Shown: positions 17,500 through 25,415, counted from the stretch's first letter. The stretch: DNA of 33,642 bases from an uncultured Synergistales bacterium (GCA_905233525.1 CAJOEW010000008.1:27071-60712), one strand, 5' to 3'. A program made the numbers and translations. The notes: generated by a model from the sequence alone, not told the origin.

Positions 17500-18879
17500 T
17501 TATGAATTTATAGGCTCAAGGCGTTTAAATAATTCTTTTTTGTCATGGCCTATTATCAAAGTTAAAGACGTTGCGCGCTTATCAGCCTGTATTAAACGTT
17601 CGTTAGTGATACCGCATAATTCAGCCAAAGCCATTGCGCCCTGTCGTGAATATTCGCCTTCGTCAGGAGGATATATTATGCTCGTAGCAATATAATCATA
17701 ATGACGCGCGTTACCAGTGTAAGGGACTTCGATGCCGATTCTTTGAAATATTTGCGCTGCACGTTTTCCGATTCCTTTTTCGCCGTCACCGTTTAAAATT
17801 CTTATGCTCATGATTTGATCACGAAGCTCGGCAATTTTTTCACTGCTCATTCCTGCGATCGTAAAATTCGGTTTATCGCTGATGTTAATATTTCCGCTGT
17901 TCAACAAATTTTCACTGGACGGAGGAGCGATTGCTGCCAACTGTTGTGAAAAAGCGTTGTTATCAAGAATCCAATAGCTTACATTTTTTGAATAACCTGA
18001 TTTTCCAGGAGCCATAAACATTTGAATACGATTAGACGGCAACGAATTAGCAAACTGCATTAACTTTAAAGCTTCCAACGGTGCCAGATCAGTATCAACG
18101 GCGTTCATTAACTCATTTACAAGCGCCGGTATTCTTGGAATAATTGAAGGCGATTTTAATTTTTTCATTACGACGTTCATAAATTTTTGCTGGCGTTCAA
18201 CTCTGCCTATATCACCTTTCGGATCATGGCGGAATCTGACGTAGCCTAAAGCTGTTTTGCCGTTCATATGCTGTTGGCCTTGAGGTATGTTAATAAATAA
18301 TTTGCCTGAGTAGTCCGTGTAATTTAATCTTTTTTCAACGTAGATATCAACGCCTCCGATCAAGTCAATTATTTTTGGGAAGCTCCTGTAATTTACTTTA
18401 ACAAAATAATCTATGGGCATACCTGTTAAATTTACAAGAGTCTCGCGTAATAATTTTATTCCTCCGTAAACATATGCGTGATTAATTTTGTCCCAGCCTT
18501 TTTTAGGAATATACACGCGCGAATCTCTAGGAATTGAAGCTACACGCAAGGCCATTTTATCAGCGTCAAATATAGCTAATGCGATCGCGTCAGTTCTTGA
18601 GCCTCCTTCAACGTTATCGAGTCCGACTATTAAAACGTTTACAGTATTGCGGACGTTATTATTTTTTGAAGGATCTACATTTACAGCCAGCGATGTAATT
18701 TCCTGATCATTATTTTTTACGCCGGCCTCATCAGATGAAATTGCGCGCGAAACATTTTTACCGCCGGGCAAAGGCAAAGACACAGGCTGATTTATGACCT
18801 CCAATAATCTTACAACAGCGCCTCCTGCAGTTGATACTATTATCATAAAAACAATTGCTATAATTTTTAAAATCCGCAT
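17500..18879 (-). CDS. LytR-CpsA-Psr family envelope protein with LytR_C domain
   Basis: LCP proteins transfer undecaprenyl-linked glycopolymers to peptidoglycan. 459 residues: N-terminal membrane anchor (4-24), linker, then the LCP domain from ~80 (VNVLIVGLDNVEGGSRTDAI) to ~250, with ASIPRDSRVYIP, DKINHAYVYGG, YVRFRHDPKGDIGRVERQQ. A LytR_C domain follows at ~335-430 (ILNGDGEKGIGKRAAQIFQR). AGAGGTG lies upstream of the ATG. It follows nadD at 24 nt and probably shares the obgE-nadD transcript. The acceptor polymer is unknown. Together with the neighbouring deacetylase it suggests a wall-modification locus. Confidence 0.9.
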   Translation of the reverse strand: MRILKIIAIVFMIIVSTAGGAVVRLLEVINQPVSLPLPGGKNVSRAISSDEAGVKNNDQEITSLAVNVDPSKNNNVRNTVNVLIVGLDNVEGGSRTDAIALAIFDADKMALRVASIPRDSRVYIPKKGWDKINHAYVYGGIKLLRETLVNLTGMPIDYFVKVNYRSFPKIIDLIGGVDIYVEKRLNYTDYSGKLFINIPQGQQHMNGKTALGYVRFRHDPKGDIGRVERQQKFMNVVMKKLKSPSIIPRIPALVNELMNAVDTDLAPLEALKLMQFANSLPSNRIQMFMAPGKSGYSKNVSYWILDNNAFSQQLAAIAPPSSENLLNSGNINISDKPNFTIAGMSSEKIAELRDQIMSIRILNGDGEKGIGKRAAQIFQRIGIEVPYTGNARHYDYIATSIIYPPDEGEYSRQGAMALAELCGITNERLIQADKRATSLTLIIGHDKKELFKRLEPINS

Positions 18880-18903
18880 TGAGAAAATATCACCTCTTCG
18901 TAT

Positions 18904-19500
18904 TTATATTTTATACAATCTATTTGACTCTATGTATATTTCTACAAGATGAGGCACTAAAAATCTAATGCTCTGATTATTTCTTATGCGCTCGCGAACA
19001 ACTGTACTTGATACGGCAAATTGAGGTATCTCTATAACTTTAAGACCGCTCAGGATAAAATCAGGCAATTTTTTTAACGCGCTTACATTCCAGCCTGGAC
19101 GGGTTGCAGTTACGAGCGTACACAACGTCGGGATTTTTTCATAATCAAACCATGAAGTAATTGATAACATTGCGTCAAGTCCGGTTATAAAAAATAAACT
19201 ATCCGGCGTAACTCCTGCTGAATTAAATTCCAACAGAGTATCAACCGTATGAGTATAATCCTCGCGATCGATCTCAGTCCTTGAAACTGAATATTCAAGT
19301 ACTCCGGCCGTAGCCAACAATGTCATTGCGTAACGATCTTCAGCTGAAGCGACCTTATAATTTTTTTTATGCGGAGGATCACCCGTTGGAACAAATATTA
19401 TTTTTTCAATACCGAGCGTTCTTCTACACTCTTCAGCCGCTAATAAATGGCCATAATGAATCGGATCGAATGTGCCTCCCATTATTCCAACTTTTGACAT
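18904..19500 (-). CDS. nadD: Nicotinate-nucleotide adenylyltransferase
   Basis: Adenylates NaMN to deamido-NAD in NAD synthesis. 198 residues, normal. The nucleotidyltransferase core shows GIMGGTFDPIHYGHLLAAEE at the N-terminus with the HxGH-type element HYGH, PTGDPPHKK, and the C-terminal SSTVVRERIRNN signature. It starts 12 nt after the obgE stop. The obgE-nadD order is a common bacterial arrangement; rsfS, often next, is replaced here by the LCP gene. Confidence 0.95.
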   Translation of the reverse strand: MSKVGIMGGTFDPIHYGHLLAAEECRRTLGIEKIIFVPTGDPPHKKNYKVASAEDRYAMTLLATAGVLEYSVSRTEIDREDYTHTVDTLLEFNSAGVTPDSLFFITGLDAMLSITSWFDYEKIPTLCTLVTATRPGWNVSALKKLPDFILSGLKVIEIPQFAVSSTVVRERIRNNQSIRFLVPHLVEIYIESNRLYKI

Positions 19501-19512
19501 TATATTTATTTC

Positions 19513-20799
19513 CTATGCGACAATATTTGGCTCAAAATCAAATTCAATATCGCCGATCAAAACTTTATCGCCCTCACGAGCTCCGGCATTTTCCAAAGCT
19601 TCTTCAACATTGAGACGTTTTAAAATTCCTGCAAATTTCTGTAAAGCGTCATCATGATCAAAATTTATGCGGGCAACTGATTTTTCGAGATTCTCATGCT
19701 CAACTTTGAAAATATTATTTTGCAGGCGGATAATTTTGACAGGCTCTAATTTTTTATTTACGCGTTTCGGCAATTCCTGGACGTAATTTAATTTTTCGTC
19801 AGCTTCAGATTTTATTTCAGGTGCATTTCGGATCATGTCAGCTATTTTTTTTATAAGCTCAGGGATATTTTCACCGGTTAAAGCGCTTACGACCATAAAA
19901 GAAAAATTTAGACCGCCCAAAATTTTTTTATTGCTTTCGATTTCAGGATCATTTAAATCGATTTTATTACCAACGATCAAAAACGGACGGTCTAATAATT
20001 TTTTATTATATTGTCTGAATTCATCACGAACGGCATTAAAATCATCAAGAAAATTTTTAGCGCTTAAATCTATAACGTGAACTAAAATTCTTGTGCGTTC
20101 GGCGTGTCTTAAAAATTGGAGTCCTAAGCCTTTACCATCATGAGCGCCTTCAATTAAACCAGGCAGATCAGCAATTATTATGCGGGCATCATCGACATCA
20201 AGTACTCCTAAATTCGGCGTTAACGTTGTGAAAGGATATCCTGCGATTTTCGGTTTAGCTCCTGAAATTGCTGCGAGTATGCTTGATTTTCCTGCGTTAG
20301 GTAATCCAACAAGACCGACATCAGCGATTAGTTTTAATTCGAGTTTTAAAATACGTTCTTCGCCTTCGTCGCCTTTCTCTGCAAATCTTGGAGCGCGTCT
20401 TTCTGAGCTTGTAAAATGGCAATTACCGCGTCCGCCTCTTCCACCGTGAGCAGCGATAAAAAATTGATCAGGTTCTGTTAAATCGGCTAATATATTTTCG
20501 TTTTCGTCCTTAATCAAAGTTCCGCAAGGCACAAAAATTTTTAAGTCTTCACCTTTAGCGCCGGTCTTCATTGCTCCTGAACCGTGACCAGCGTGACCAG
20601 CCTGAAAGCGTTTATCATATTCAAAATCAGCCAGCGTTACAGCACCTTTAACAGCTTGAATAATGATATCTCCGCCTTTACCGCCGTCACCTCCGTCAGG
20701 GCCTCCTTTAGGAACAAATTTCTCGCGCCTGAAACTTAAAGCACCATTCCCGCCGCGTCCTGCCTTTACAAAAATTTCTGCTGTGTCAACAAATTTCAT
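19513..20799 (-). CDS. obgE: Obg family GTPase
   Basis: Ribosome-associated GTPase in large-subunit assembly. 428 residues: glycine-rich Obg fold (1-~158; KFVPKGGPDGGDGGKGG), G domain with G1 GLPNAGKSS (165-173), G3 DLPGLIEGAHDGKGLG, G4 NKID, and a C-terminal OCT domain (~350-420). Full Obg architecture including OCT. No Shine-Dalgarno is visible before the ATG: upstream there are only TGATTGATTGATTG repeats and T-rich DNA next to the rpmA terminator. So expression may rely on readthrough from rplU-prp-rpmA or on an unseen promoter. Confidence 0.97.
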   Translation of the reverse strand: MKFVDTAEIFVKAGRGGNGALSFRREKFVPKGGPDGGDGGKGGDIIIQAVKGAVTLADFEYDKRFQAGHAGHGSGAMKTGAKGEDLKIFVPCGTLIKDENENILADLTEPDQFFIAAHGGRGGRGNCHFTSSERRAPRFAEKGDEGEERILKLELKLIADVGLVGLPNAGKSSILAAISGAKPKIAGYPFTTLTPNLGVLDVDDARIIIADLPGLIEGAHDGKGLGLQFLRHAERTRILVHVIDLSAKNFLDDFNAVRDEFRQYNKKLLDRPFLIVGNKIDLNDPEIESNKKILGGLNFSFMVVSALTGENIPELIKKIADMIRNAPEIKSEADEKLNYVQELPKRVNKKLEPVKIIRLQNNIFKVEHENLEKSVARINFDHDDALQKFAGILKRLNVEEALENAGAREGDKVLIGDIEFDFEPNIVA

Positions 20800-20824
20800 T
20801 TAAGATAAAACAATCAATCAATCA

Positions 20825-20853
20825 TAAAAAAATAAGGCCCATAAAAAGGCCCT
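20825..20853 (-). terminator. Rho-independent terminator after rpmA
   Basis: Minus strand: AGGGCC, 8-nt loop, GGCCTT, then ATTTTTTT. Arms at 20848-20853 and 20834-20839. It separates rplU-prp-rpmA from obgE. Confidence 0.8.
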
Positions 20854-20870
20854 ATCACATTCAAAAAAAT

Positions 20871-21158
20871 TTACTCAGCTGCTGCAGGCTCAACCGATAC
20901 GAATTTGCGATCGCCTTTTGTTGTGTAACTGACTTTACCATGAACGAGCGCAAATAATGTAAAATCTCTGCCCTGTCCGACGTGTTTACCAGGATGAACG
21001 CGCGTGCCGCATTGTCTTACTAAAATGCTTCCGGCTTTAACGTCCTGACCTGCATAAACTTTTATACCACGGTATTTAGGCTGGCTGTCTCTTCCGTTTG
21101 TTGAGCTTCCCTGTCCTTTTTTATGAGCGAAGAACTGCAGATTAAAAATAATTTTCAT
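20871..21158 (-). CDS. rpmA: 50S ribosomal protein L27 with cleavable N-terminal extension
   Basis: Large-subunit protein reaching towards the peptidyl-transferase centre. 95 residues. Mature-type sequence starts [15 protein letters not shown] and contains GGIK-like RGIKVYAGQ and [13 protein letters not shown]. It is preceded by [10 protein letters not shown], the extension that Prp removes at the NLQFF-A junction (established in Staphylococcus aureus). The protease gene lies directly upstream, 1 nt away, consistent with this maturation. Ends at a terminator. Confidence 0.97.
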   Translation of the reverse strand: MKIIFNLQFFAHKKGQGSSTNGRDSQPKYRGIKVYAGQDVKAGSILVRQCGTRVHPGKHVGQGRDFTLFALVHGKVSYTTKGDRKFVSVEPAAAE

Positions 21159-21159
21159 T

Positions 21160-21492
21160 TTACAAATCGACCTCCATTACTTTTATATATTCAGGATTTC
21201 CAGCGCCGATAATTTTCAGAGATTCGCATATAGTTTTTGTCAGGAGCGAAATTTTTTCATCAACGATTTTTTCAGGCCAAGTCATGCGCATGATCGGCAC
21301 GTTTTCATCAGCGAAATAATCAATATAATTTTCAAGTCCAGCGATTTGAACGAGACCTAACAATAAAGCCTGCATTAAGCTTGAAACGCTTGCGCAAATG
21401 ATATCACTGCCTGCTTCTGAATATCCTGAATGACCTTTACTTTCTATTCCGACCAGAATTTTACGCCGGTAAAATAATTTTATGCCGGTCAA
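21160..21492 (-). CDS. prp: Ribosomal-processing cysteine protease Prp
   Basis: Cytosolic cysteine protease that cuts the N-terminal extension off L27. 110 residues, standard for YsxB/Prp. The catalytic pair is His21 in [13 protein letters not shown] and Cys33 in IICASVSSL, at the family spacing of 12. It sits between rplU and rpmA, the diagnostic position, 11 nt after rplU and directly before rpmA. Confidence 0.94.
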   Translation of the reverse strand: MTGIKLFYRRKILVGIESKGHSGYSEAGSDIICASVSSLMQALLLGLVQIAGLENYIDYFADENVPIMRMTWPEKIVDEKISLLTKTICESLKIIGAGNPEYIKVMEVDL

Positions 21493-21503
21493 AATAATTT
21501 AAA

Positions 21504-21815
21504 CTAGATGCTTATATTGCGTATGATTACTTCAGTGTAATACTGTCTATGGCCTTGCATTCTGCGGTAGCCTTTTTTTGACTTGTATTTGAACACTAAG
21601 ACTTTATCCGCGCGTCCGTGAGCTAATATTTCAGCTGTTACTCTTGCGCCGTCTACGTAAGGAGTTCCGGTTTTTGTTTCACCTTCACCAGCAACGAGCA
21701 AGACCTTATCAAATACGACTTCTGTTTTAGTTTCGCCGTTAATTTTTTCGATGCGGAACTTATCACCAACCTGAACGCGATATTGTTTACCGCCGGTTTC
21801 TATAACTGCATACAT
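21504..21815 (-). CDS. rplU: 50S ribosomal protein L21
   Basis: Large-subunit protein binding 23S rRNA. 103 residues, normal. Begins MYAVIETGGKQYRVQVGDKF and ends with the KYKSKKGYRRMQGHRQYYTE block. AGGGAGG lies about 13 nt upstream of the ATG. First gene of rplU-prp-rpmA, with an ~80-nt leader containing a terminator-like hairpin. Confidence 0.98.
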   Translation of the reverse strand: MYAVIETGGKQYRVQVGDKFRIEKINGETKTEVVFDKVLLVAGEGETKTGTPYVDGARVTAEILAHGRADKVLVFKYKSKKGYRRMQGHRQYYTEVIIRNISI

Positions 21816-21841
21816 AATTAAAAAAATTCCTCCCTGCGCTG

Positions 21842-21890
21842 AAAAAACAAGGCTTCCTTTTAAAAATTCGGAATTAAGCCCGTTTCAGGC
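21842..21890 (-). promoter_or_regulatory. Candidate transcription attenuator in the rplU leader
   Basis: Minus strand: GGCTT-AATT-CC, 12-nt loop, GG-AAGCC (arms 21876-21880 and 21851-21855, inner CC/GG), followed by TTGTTTTTT (T-run 21842-21847). It lies after the promoter and before the ribosome site. Just upstream, GCCT/GGGC (21878-21890) can form a small competing hairpin that shares the GGGC arm. L21 leaders with autoregulatory roles are known in Firmicutes; assignment to that class is inferred. Confidence 0.5.
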
Positions 21891-21903
21891 GATATGTTGC
21901 GTA

Positions 21904-21912
21904 ATTATAGCA
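21904..21912 (-). promoter_or_regulatory. Extended -10 promoter of rplU-prp-rpmA
   Basis: Minus strand TGC-TATAAT, identical to the deacetylase extended -10, with a poor -35. It predicts a start near 21897 and an ~80-nt leader. Confidence 0.6.
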
Positions 21913-21971
21913 TAGAGCTTAATTTAAAAACTTTATCGCAGCGAACAAGGCCGTATAGAAAATTTTCGAAT

Positions 21972-22117
21972 GCATAAATAAAATAACTTGCTCAAAAAAT
22001 TACACGCTCATTTGAAAACTACAAGCTCACGAGAAAAACAAAGGCTCATATAAAAATTAAACGCTCTCAAAAATTACACGCACATAAAAAAAACAGAAGC
22101 TCACAAAAAGCTTCTGC
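21972..22117. repeat. Degenerate ~19-bp tandem repeat
   Basis: Units start at 21990, 22006, 22025, 22044, 22063, 22080 and 22099, with a weaker one at 21972. Each begins GCTCA, or a close variant (GCTCT, GCACA, GCATA), followed by an A-rich stretch often ending TTACAC or similar. Unit lengths are 16-19 bp. The last unit doubles as part of the tRNA terminator. No open frame or RNA gene otherwise lies in 21913-22088. Confidence 0.65.
22089..22117 (-). terminator. Rho-independent terminator of the tRNA-Lys/tRNA-Glu transcript
   Basis: Minus strand: CAGAAGC, 9-nt loop, GCTTCTG, then TTTTTTTT. A perfect 7-bp stem located 17 nt after the CCA of tRNA-Glu. Confidence 0.9.
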
Positions 22118-22133
22118 CGTTATTATCAATATT

Positions 22134-22209
22134 TGGCGGTCCCAGCGGGATTCGAACCCGCGCCGCAGCCTTGAAAGGGCTGTGTCCTGGGCCTCTAGAC
22201 GATGGGACC
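22134..22209 (-). tRNA. tRNA-Glu (anticodon TTC)
   Basis: 76 nt with encoded CCA. The acceptor GGTCCCA pairs with TGGGACC, discriminator G. Anticodon loop CTTTCAA gives TTC. The T-arm has GCGGGTTCGAATCCCGC. It follows tRNA-Lys by 7 nt on the same transcript. Confidence 0.97.
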
Positions 22210-22216
22210 CATTTGT

Positions 22217-22292
22217 TGGTGAATCGCGGGGGACTTGAACCCCCGACACCCGGATTAAAAGTCCGGTGCTCTACCGACTGAGCTAGCGATTC
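22217..22292 (-). tRNA. tRNA-Lys (anticodon TTT)
   Basis: 76 nt with encoded CCA. The acceptor GAATCGC pairs with GCGATTC, discriminator A. D-arm GCTCAGTCGGTAGAGC; anticodon loop CTTTTAA gives TTT; T-arm GGGGGTTCAAGTCCCCC. First gene of the tRNA pair. Confidence 0.98.
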
Positions 22293-22307
22293 AAAACAAC
22301 GGCGGAT

Positions 22308-22336
22308 ATTATATTATTACGTCCTTAAAAATGCAA
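22308..22336 (-). promoter_or_regulatory. Promoter of the tRNA-Lys/tRNA-Glu pair
   Basis: Minus strand: -35 TTGCAT (22331-22336), spacer exactly 17 bp, -10 TATAAT (22308-22313). The -10 lies 15 bp upstream of the tRNA-Lys 5' end. This is the best sigma-70-type match in the window. Confidence 0.85.
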
Positions 22337-22503
22337 ATGTTTTCGATTTTTATAACACGCATTTAAAAATTTTATGCTGCAAATTTATTATTACGGCTTG
22401 TATTTTTCATACGCAATCAAGCAAAATAAACCATGACCGCTAAAAAATTTTCCAGTAAAATTTCGCTCGTTTGTTTTTATTTTTGATGGGAGATGATCTT
22501 TTA

Positions 22504-23466
22504 TTGGTTACCAAATTTTTTTTAACGAGTGTAATTTTTTTATTAACTTTTAATTGCTGTGCTGACGCTTCTGAATTGGCTTATCAAGTTGATGACGAAG
22601 ACGCGCCGGCAGTTTTTTTCACACGCAGTATAACACCTGACGGACTCGAACGCGTTTATAAAGCATTACGTTGGGAAGCTGACGGACGTACAGCCGTTAA
22701 GATATCTACAGGTGAACCGCCTGCGAGCAATTATTTGAGACCGGCTTTAATTCGTGATTTCGTTAAACGCCTTAAAGGTACAATAATTGAATGTAATACA
22801 GCTTACAACGGATCAAGAGCTGAGACGGCCATGCATTTACAAGTCGCTAAAGATCATGGCTTCACGGAATTTGCAAACGTTGATATTATGGACTCCGAAG
22901 GCGATATTGAATTACCTGTAACGCATGGAACACATTTAACAGGAAATTTTGTCGGTAAGAATTTCACAAATTATAACTCGTTCGTAATATTAAGCCATTT
23001 CAAAGGGCACGCTATGGCAGGATTTGGAGGAGCCGTTAAAAATACTTCGATAGGTATTGCTTCACGCCGCGGCAAATGCAGAATACACACAGGCGGCAAA
23101 AGCGACACAAGCCCATGGGGAGGAACGCAAAACGCATTTTTAGAATCAATGGCTGAAGCTGCGCGGTCAGTGTCTGATTATTTGGAACATGGCCGCAGAA
23201 TTGTTTATATTAACGTTATGAACCGCCTTAGCATTGATTGCGATTGTAACGGACATCCGGCTGAACCTGATATTCATGATATAGGCATTTTAAGTTCAAA
23301 AGATCCTGTAGCGTTAGATCAGGCCTGTGTAGATTTAATAAATGCTGCGTCCGGTAATCACTCATTTGTAAAACGTATGCGCCAATTAAATGCCGTGCAT
23401 GTTTTAGAACACGCCGAAAATATGAAATTAGGCAGCAGGCATTACAGATTGATTTATATCGATTAA
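22504..23466 (+). CDS. Exported DUF362 family protein
   Basis: 320 residues, DUF362 core (an 'Fe-S centre' family of unknown function). Recognised by FVILSHFKGHAMAGFGGA, VKNTSIGIASRRGK, and DCDCNGHPAEPDIHDIGILS followed by KDPVALDQACVDLIN. Unlike many members it has no C-terminal ferredoxin domain. It has a signal peptide (MVTKFFLTSVIFLLTF..CADA). I prefer a TTG start at 22504 because GGGAG lies 11 nt upstream and the signal peptide is then clean; alternatives are ATG 22486 or TTG 22471, neither with a ribosome site. First of three genes for exported proteins. Whether it holds a metal cluster is not shown. Confidence 0.8.
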   Translation: MVTKFFLTSVIFLLTFNCCADASELAYQVDDEDAPAVFFTRSITPDGLERVYKALRWEADGRTAVKISTGEPPASNYLRPALIRDFVKRLKGTIIECNTAYNGSRAETAMHLQVAKDHGFTEFANVDIMDSEGDIELPVTHGTHLTGNFVGKNFTNYNSFVILSHFKGHAMAGFGGAVKNTSIGIASRRGKCRIHTGGKSDTSPWGGTQNAFLESMAEAARSVSDYLEHGRRIVYINVMNRLSIDCDCNGHPAEPDIHDIGILSSKDPVALDQACVDLINAASGNHSFVKRMRQLNAVHVLEHAENMKLGSRHYRLIYID

Positions 23467-23503
23467 AAAAATATTTTTTAAAATTTTCAGGAGGTAACTT
23501 TTT

Positions 23504-24079
23504 ATGAGAGTCTTATTAGGAATTTTATTAGCGTTGTTATTTGTCAGAGCAGCTGATGCAAAATCATTAGTCGTTGTATTTTCGCGCGCTGATGAAAATT
23601 ATCAAGTCGGCAATATTTCAGAAGGCAATACAATGAAATTAGCGAAGGTCATTGCAGAAAAAACAGGTTCAGATTTATTTGAGATTAAGCCGTACGAAAA
23701 ATACCCGGCTGATTATAAAAAGTGTACAGAAGTTGCTCAGGAAGAATTAAGAATTAACGCCCGTCCTGCAATTTTGGAAGATAAAAGCCCTGAAGAATAT
23801 GACACGATATTTTTAGGTTATCCAATTTGGTGGGGAGAAATGCCGATGTGCGTATATACATATCTTGAGCGCCATGATTTCAACGGCAAAAAAATATATC
23901 CGTTCGCTACACATGAAGGCAGCGGCATGGGACGAACTGAAAGCTCTTTAAAATTGGCACTGCCTGGAGCTGAAATACATCGCGGCATAGCTGTCAGAGG
24001 ATCTGAAGCGCAAAATTTAACATCTCGCACGGTGAAATCTTTAGAGTCGTGGCTTAAATCAGCAGGCTTTTTAGATTAA
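23504..24079 (+). CDS. Exported flavodoxin-like protein
   Basis: 191 residues: signal peptide MRVLLGILLALLFVRAADA, then a flavodoxin domain of the Flavodoxin_4 type. FMN-phosphate region VVVFSRADENYQVGNISEGN, KTGSDLFEIKPYEKYP, then DTIFLGYPIWWGEMPMC (isoalloxazine side) and FATHEGSGMGRTESSL. Flavodoxins are normally cytosolic FMN electron carriers; this one would act outside the cytoplasm. Strong AGGAGG ribosome site upstream. It lies 37 nt after the DUF362 gene and 33 nt before the DUF3798 gene. Confidence 0.88.
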   Translation: MRVLLGILLALLFVRAADAKSLVVVFSRADENYQVGNISEGNTMKLAKVIAEKTGSDLFEIKPYEKYPADYKKCTEVAQEELRINARPAILEDKSPEEYDTIFLGYPIWWGEMPMCVYTYLERHDFNGKKIYPFATHEGSGMGRTESSLKLALPGAEIHRGIAVRGSEAQNLTSRTVKSLESWLKSAGFLD

Positions 24080-24112
24080 GTCTTATAAAAATTTTTCAGG
24101 AGCCTTTTTATT

Positions 24113-25336
24113 TTGCGTTTAAGATTTTTTGTTATAACTGTTTTAATTAGTCTTGTTACGTCTGCTGCATTCGGTGAGCCTTTATATAATCGTGATAATC
24201 CTGCGCCGTTTCATATCGGAATAATAACAGGTACAGTCTCACAATCTGAAGACGAATTGCGCGGAGCTGAAATGCTTATGAAAATTTATGGCGAATCTTC
24301 TCAAGGCGGAATGATTACTCATGTTACATATCCTGATAATTTTCCGTCTGAACAAGAAACTACGATAGGGCATATAATCGGACTCGCTGATGATCCTTTA
24401 ATGAAAGCTATAGTTTTCACTCAGGCTATATTAGGCGTAACAGAAGGCTTCAGGCGTGTGAAAGAAAAGCGCAGCGATATTTTATTACTGGCAGGAGAAC
24501 CTCAAGAGGATTTAATTATGATAAGCGAAGTTGCTGACATATGCGTTCATACGGATTATATTACAAGAGGCTATACAATTCCGTTAGGAGCTAAAAAAAT
24601 TGGAGCTGATACGCTTGTGCATATATCATTCCCTCGTCATATGAGTGTCGAGCCTATGAGCGTAATGCGTTCGATTATGGAAAAATCCTGTAAAGATATC
24701 GGACTGAAATTTGTAATCGAAACAACGCCCGATCCTACTGGTGACGTAGGAATGGCAGGAGCACAGCAGTATGTTCTTGAAAATGTCCCTGTGTGGCTTG
24801 ATAAATACGGTAAGAATGCTGCATTTTTCTGTACAAGCGACGGAGAGATCGAACCGTTGATAAAACGCATAACAGAATTAGGAGGCTATTTTATTGAATC
24901 CGATGTACCATCGCCGTTAATGGGATATCCTGGAGCCTTGGGCATTGATTTAAAAAATCAAAAAGGCGATTGGCAGGCGATATTAAAAAAAATTGAAGCC
25001 AGTGTCATAAATGCAGGCGGTAAAAACAGATTAGGCACATGGGCTTTTTCATTCGGATATACGACTGTAGCGGCATTGGCTGAATACGCAAAAAATTATA
25101 TCGAAGGCAAATTTAATTACGCGCCAGGTTCAGAGCAGTTATTAAATAATATTGTCGAAATGTATAATAAATTTTGTCCTGGCTCGAAATGGAGAGCAGG
25201 CTATTTAATAGATTCTATGACAGGCGAAAAAAATCCTAAATATATTTTATTATTGCAGGATACTTATATATTTGGCAGAGGTTATTTAGGACTGACTGAT
25301 ATTAAATTTCCTGAAAAATATTTATTGCAGCGTTAA
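24113..25336 (+). CDS. Exported DUF3798 protein (periplasmic-binding-protein-like)
   Basis: 407 residues with signal peptide MRLRFFVITVLISLVTSAAFG, then a body that resembles type 1 periplasmic binding proteins: HIGIITGTVSQSEDELRGAE, a repeated alpha/beta pattern, and KNAAFFCTSDGEIEPLIKRI. DUF3798 is known mainly from Synergistota and some Fusobacteria/Firmicutes; its ligand is unknown. It starts at TTG with CAGGAG 10 nt upstream, and no ATG fits the signal peptide. Last gene of the exported cassette. No ABC permease lies nearby, so a transport role is not supported by context. Confidence 0.82.
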   Translation: MRLRFFVITVLISLVTSAAFGEPLYNRDNPAPFHIGIITGTVSQSEDELRGAEMLMKIYGESSQGGMITHVTYPDNFPSEQETTIGHIIGLADDPLMKAIVFTQAILGVTEGFRRVKEKRSDILLLAGEPQEDLIMISEVADICVHTDYITRGYTIPLGAKKIGADTLVHISFPRHMSVEPMSVMRSIMEKSCKDIGLKFVIETTPDPTGDVGMAGAQQYVLENVPVWLDKYGKNAAFFCTSDGEIEPLIKRITELGGYFIESDVPSPLMGYPGALGIDLKNQKGDWQAILKKIEASVINAGGKNRLGTWAFSFGYTTVAALAEYAKNYIEGKFNYAPGSEQLLNNIVEMYNKFCPGSKWRAGYLIDSMTGEKNPKYILLLQDTYIFGRGYLGLTDIKFPEKYLLQR

Positions 25337-25365
25337 CGAGTTATAAAACTTGTAAGAAAAATTTT

Positions 25366-25400
25366 AAGGGAGTGCTTTTATGCTGGCATTCCCTTATTTT
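25366..25400 (+). terminator. Rho-independent terminator after the DUF3798 gene
   Basis: AAGGGAGTGC pairs with GCATTCCCTT (10 bp, one G-T) around a 10-nt loop, followed by ATTTTTATG. It sits between two convergent genes; the minus-strand tail (AAAATTTTT) is poorer but may also serve copA. Confidence 0.85.
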
Positions 25401-25415
25401 TATGTGTGATTTTTA

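Noticed and set aside
21990-22117. CRISPR-like array
   Set aside because: Units are only 16-19 bp, degenerate, contiguous with no spacers, and no cas genes are present.
22067-22249. 60-residue minus-strand reading frame
   Set aside because: It lies over tRNA-Glu and the terminator and is a by-product of tRNA sequence.
22067-22340. tRNA-associated integration (att) site
   Set aside because: No integrase, no duplicated tRNA 3' end and no foreign genes on either side.
22398-22427. Promoter for the DUF362 cassette (TTGTAT...CAAAAT)
   Set aside because: The -10 match is poor and alternatives fit equally; not strong enough to list as a feature.
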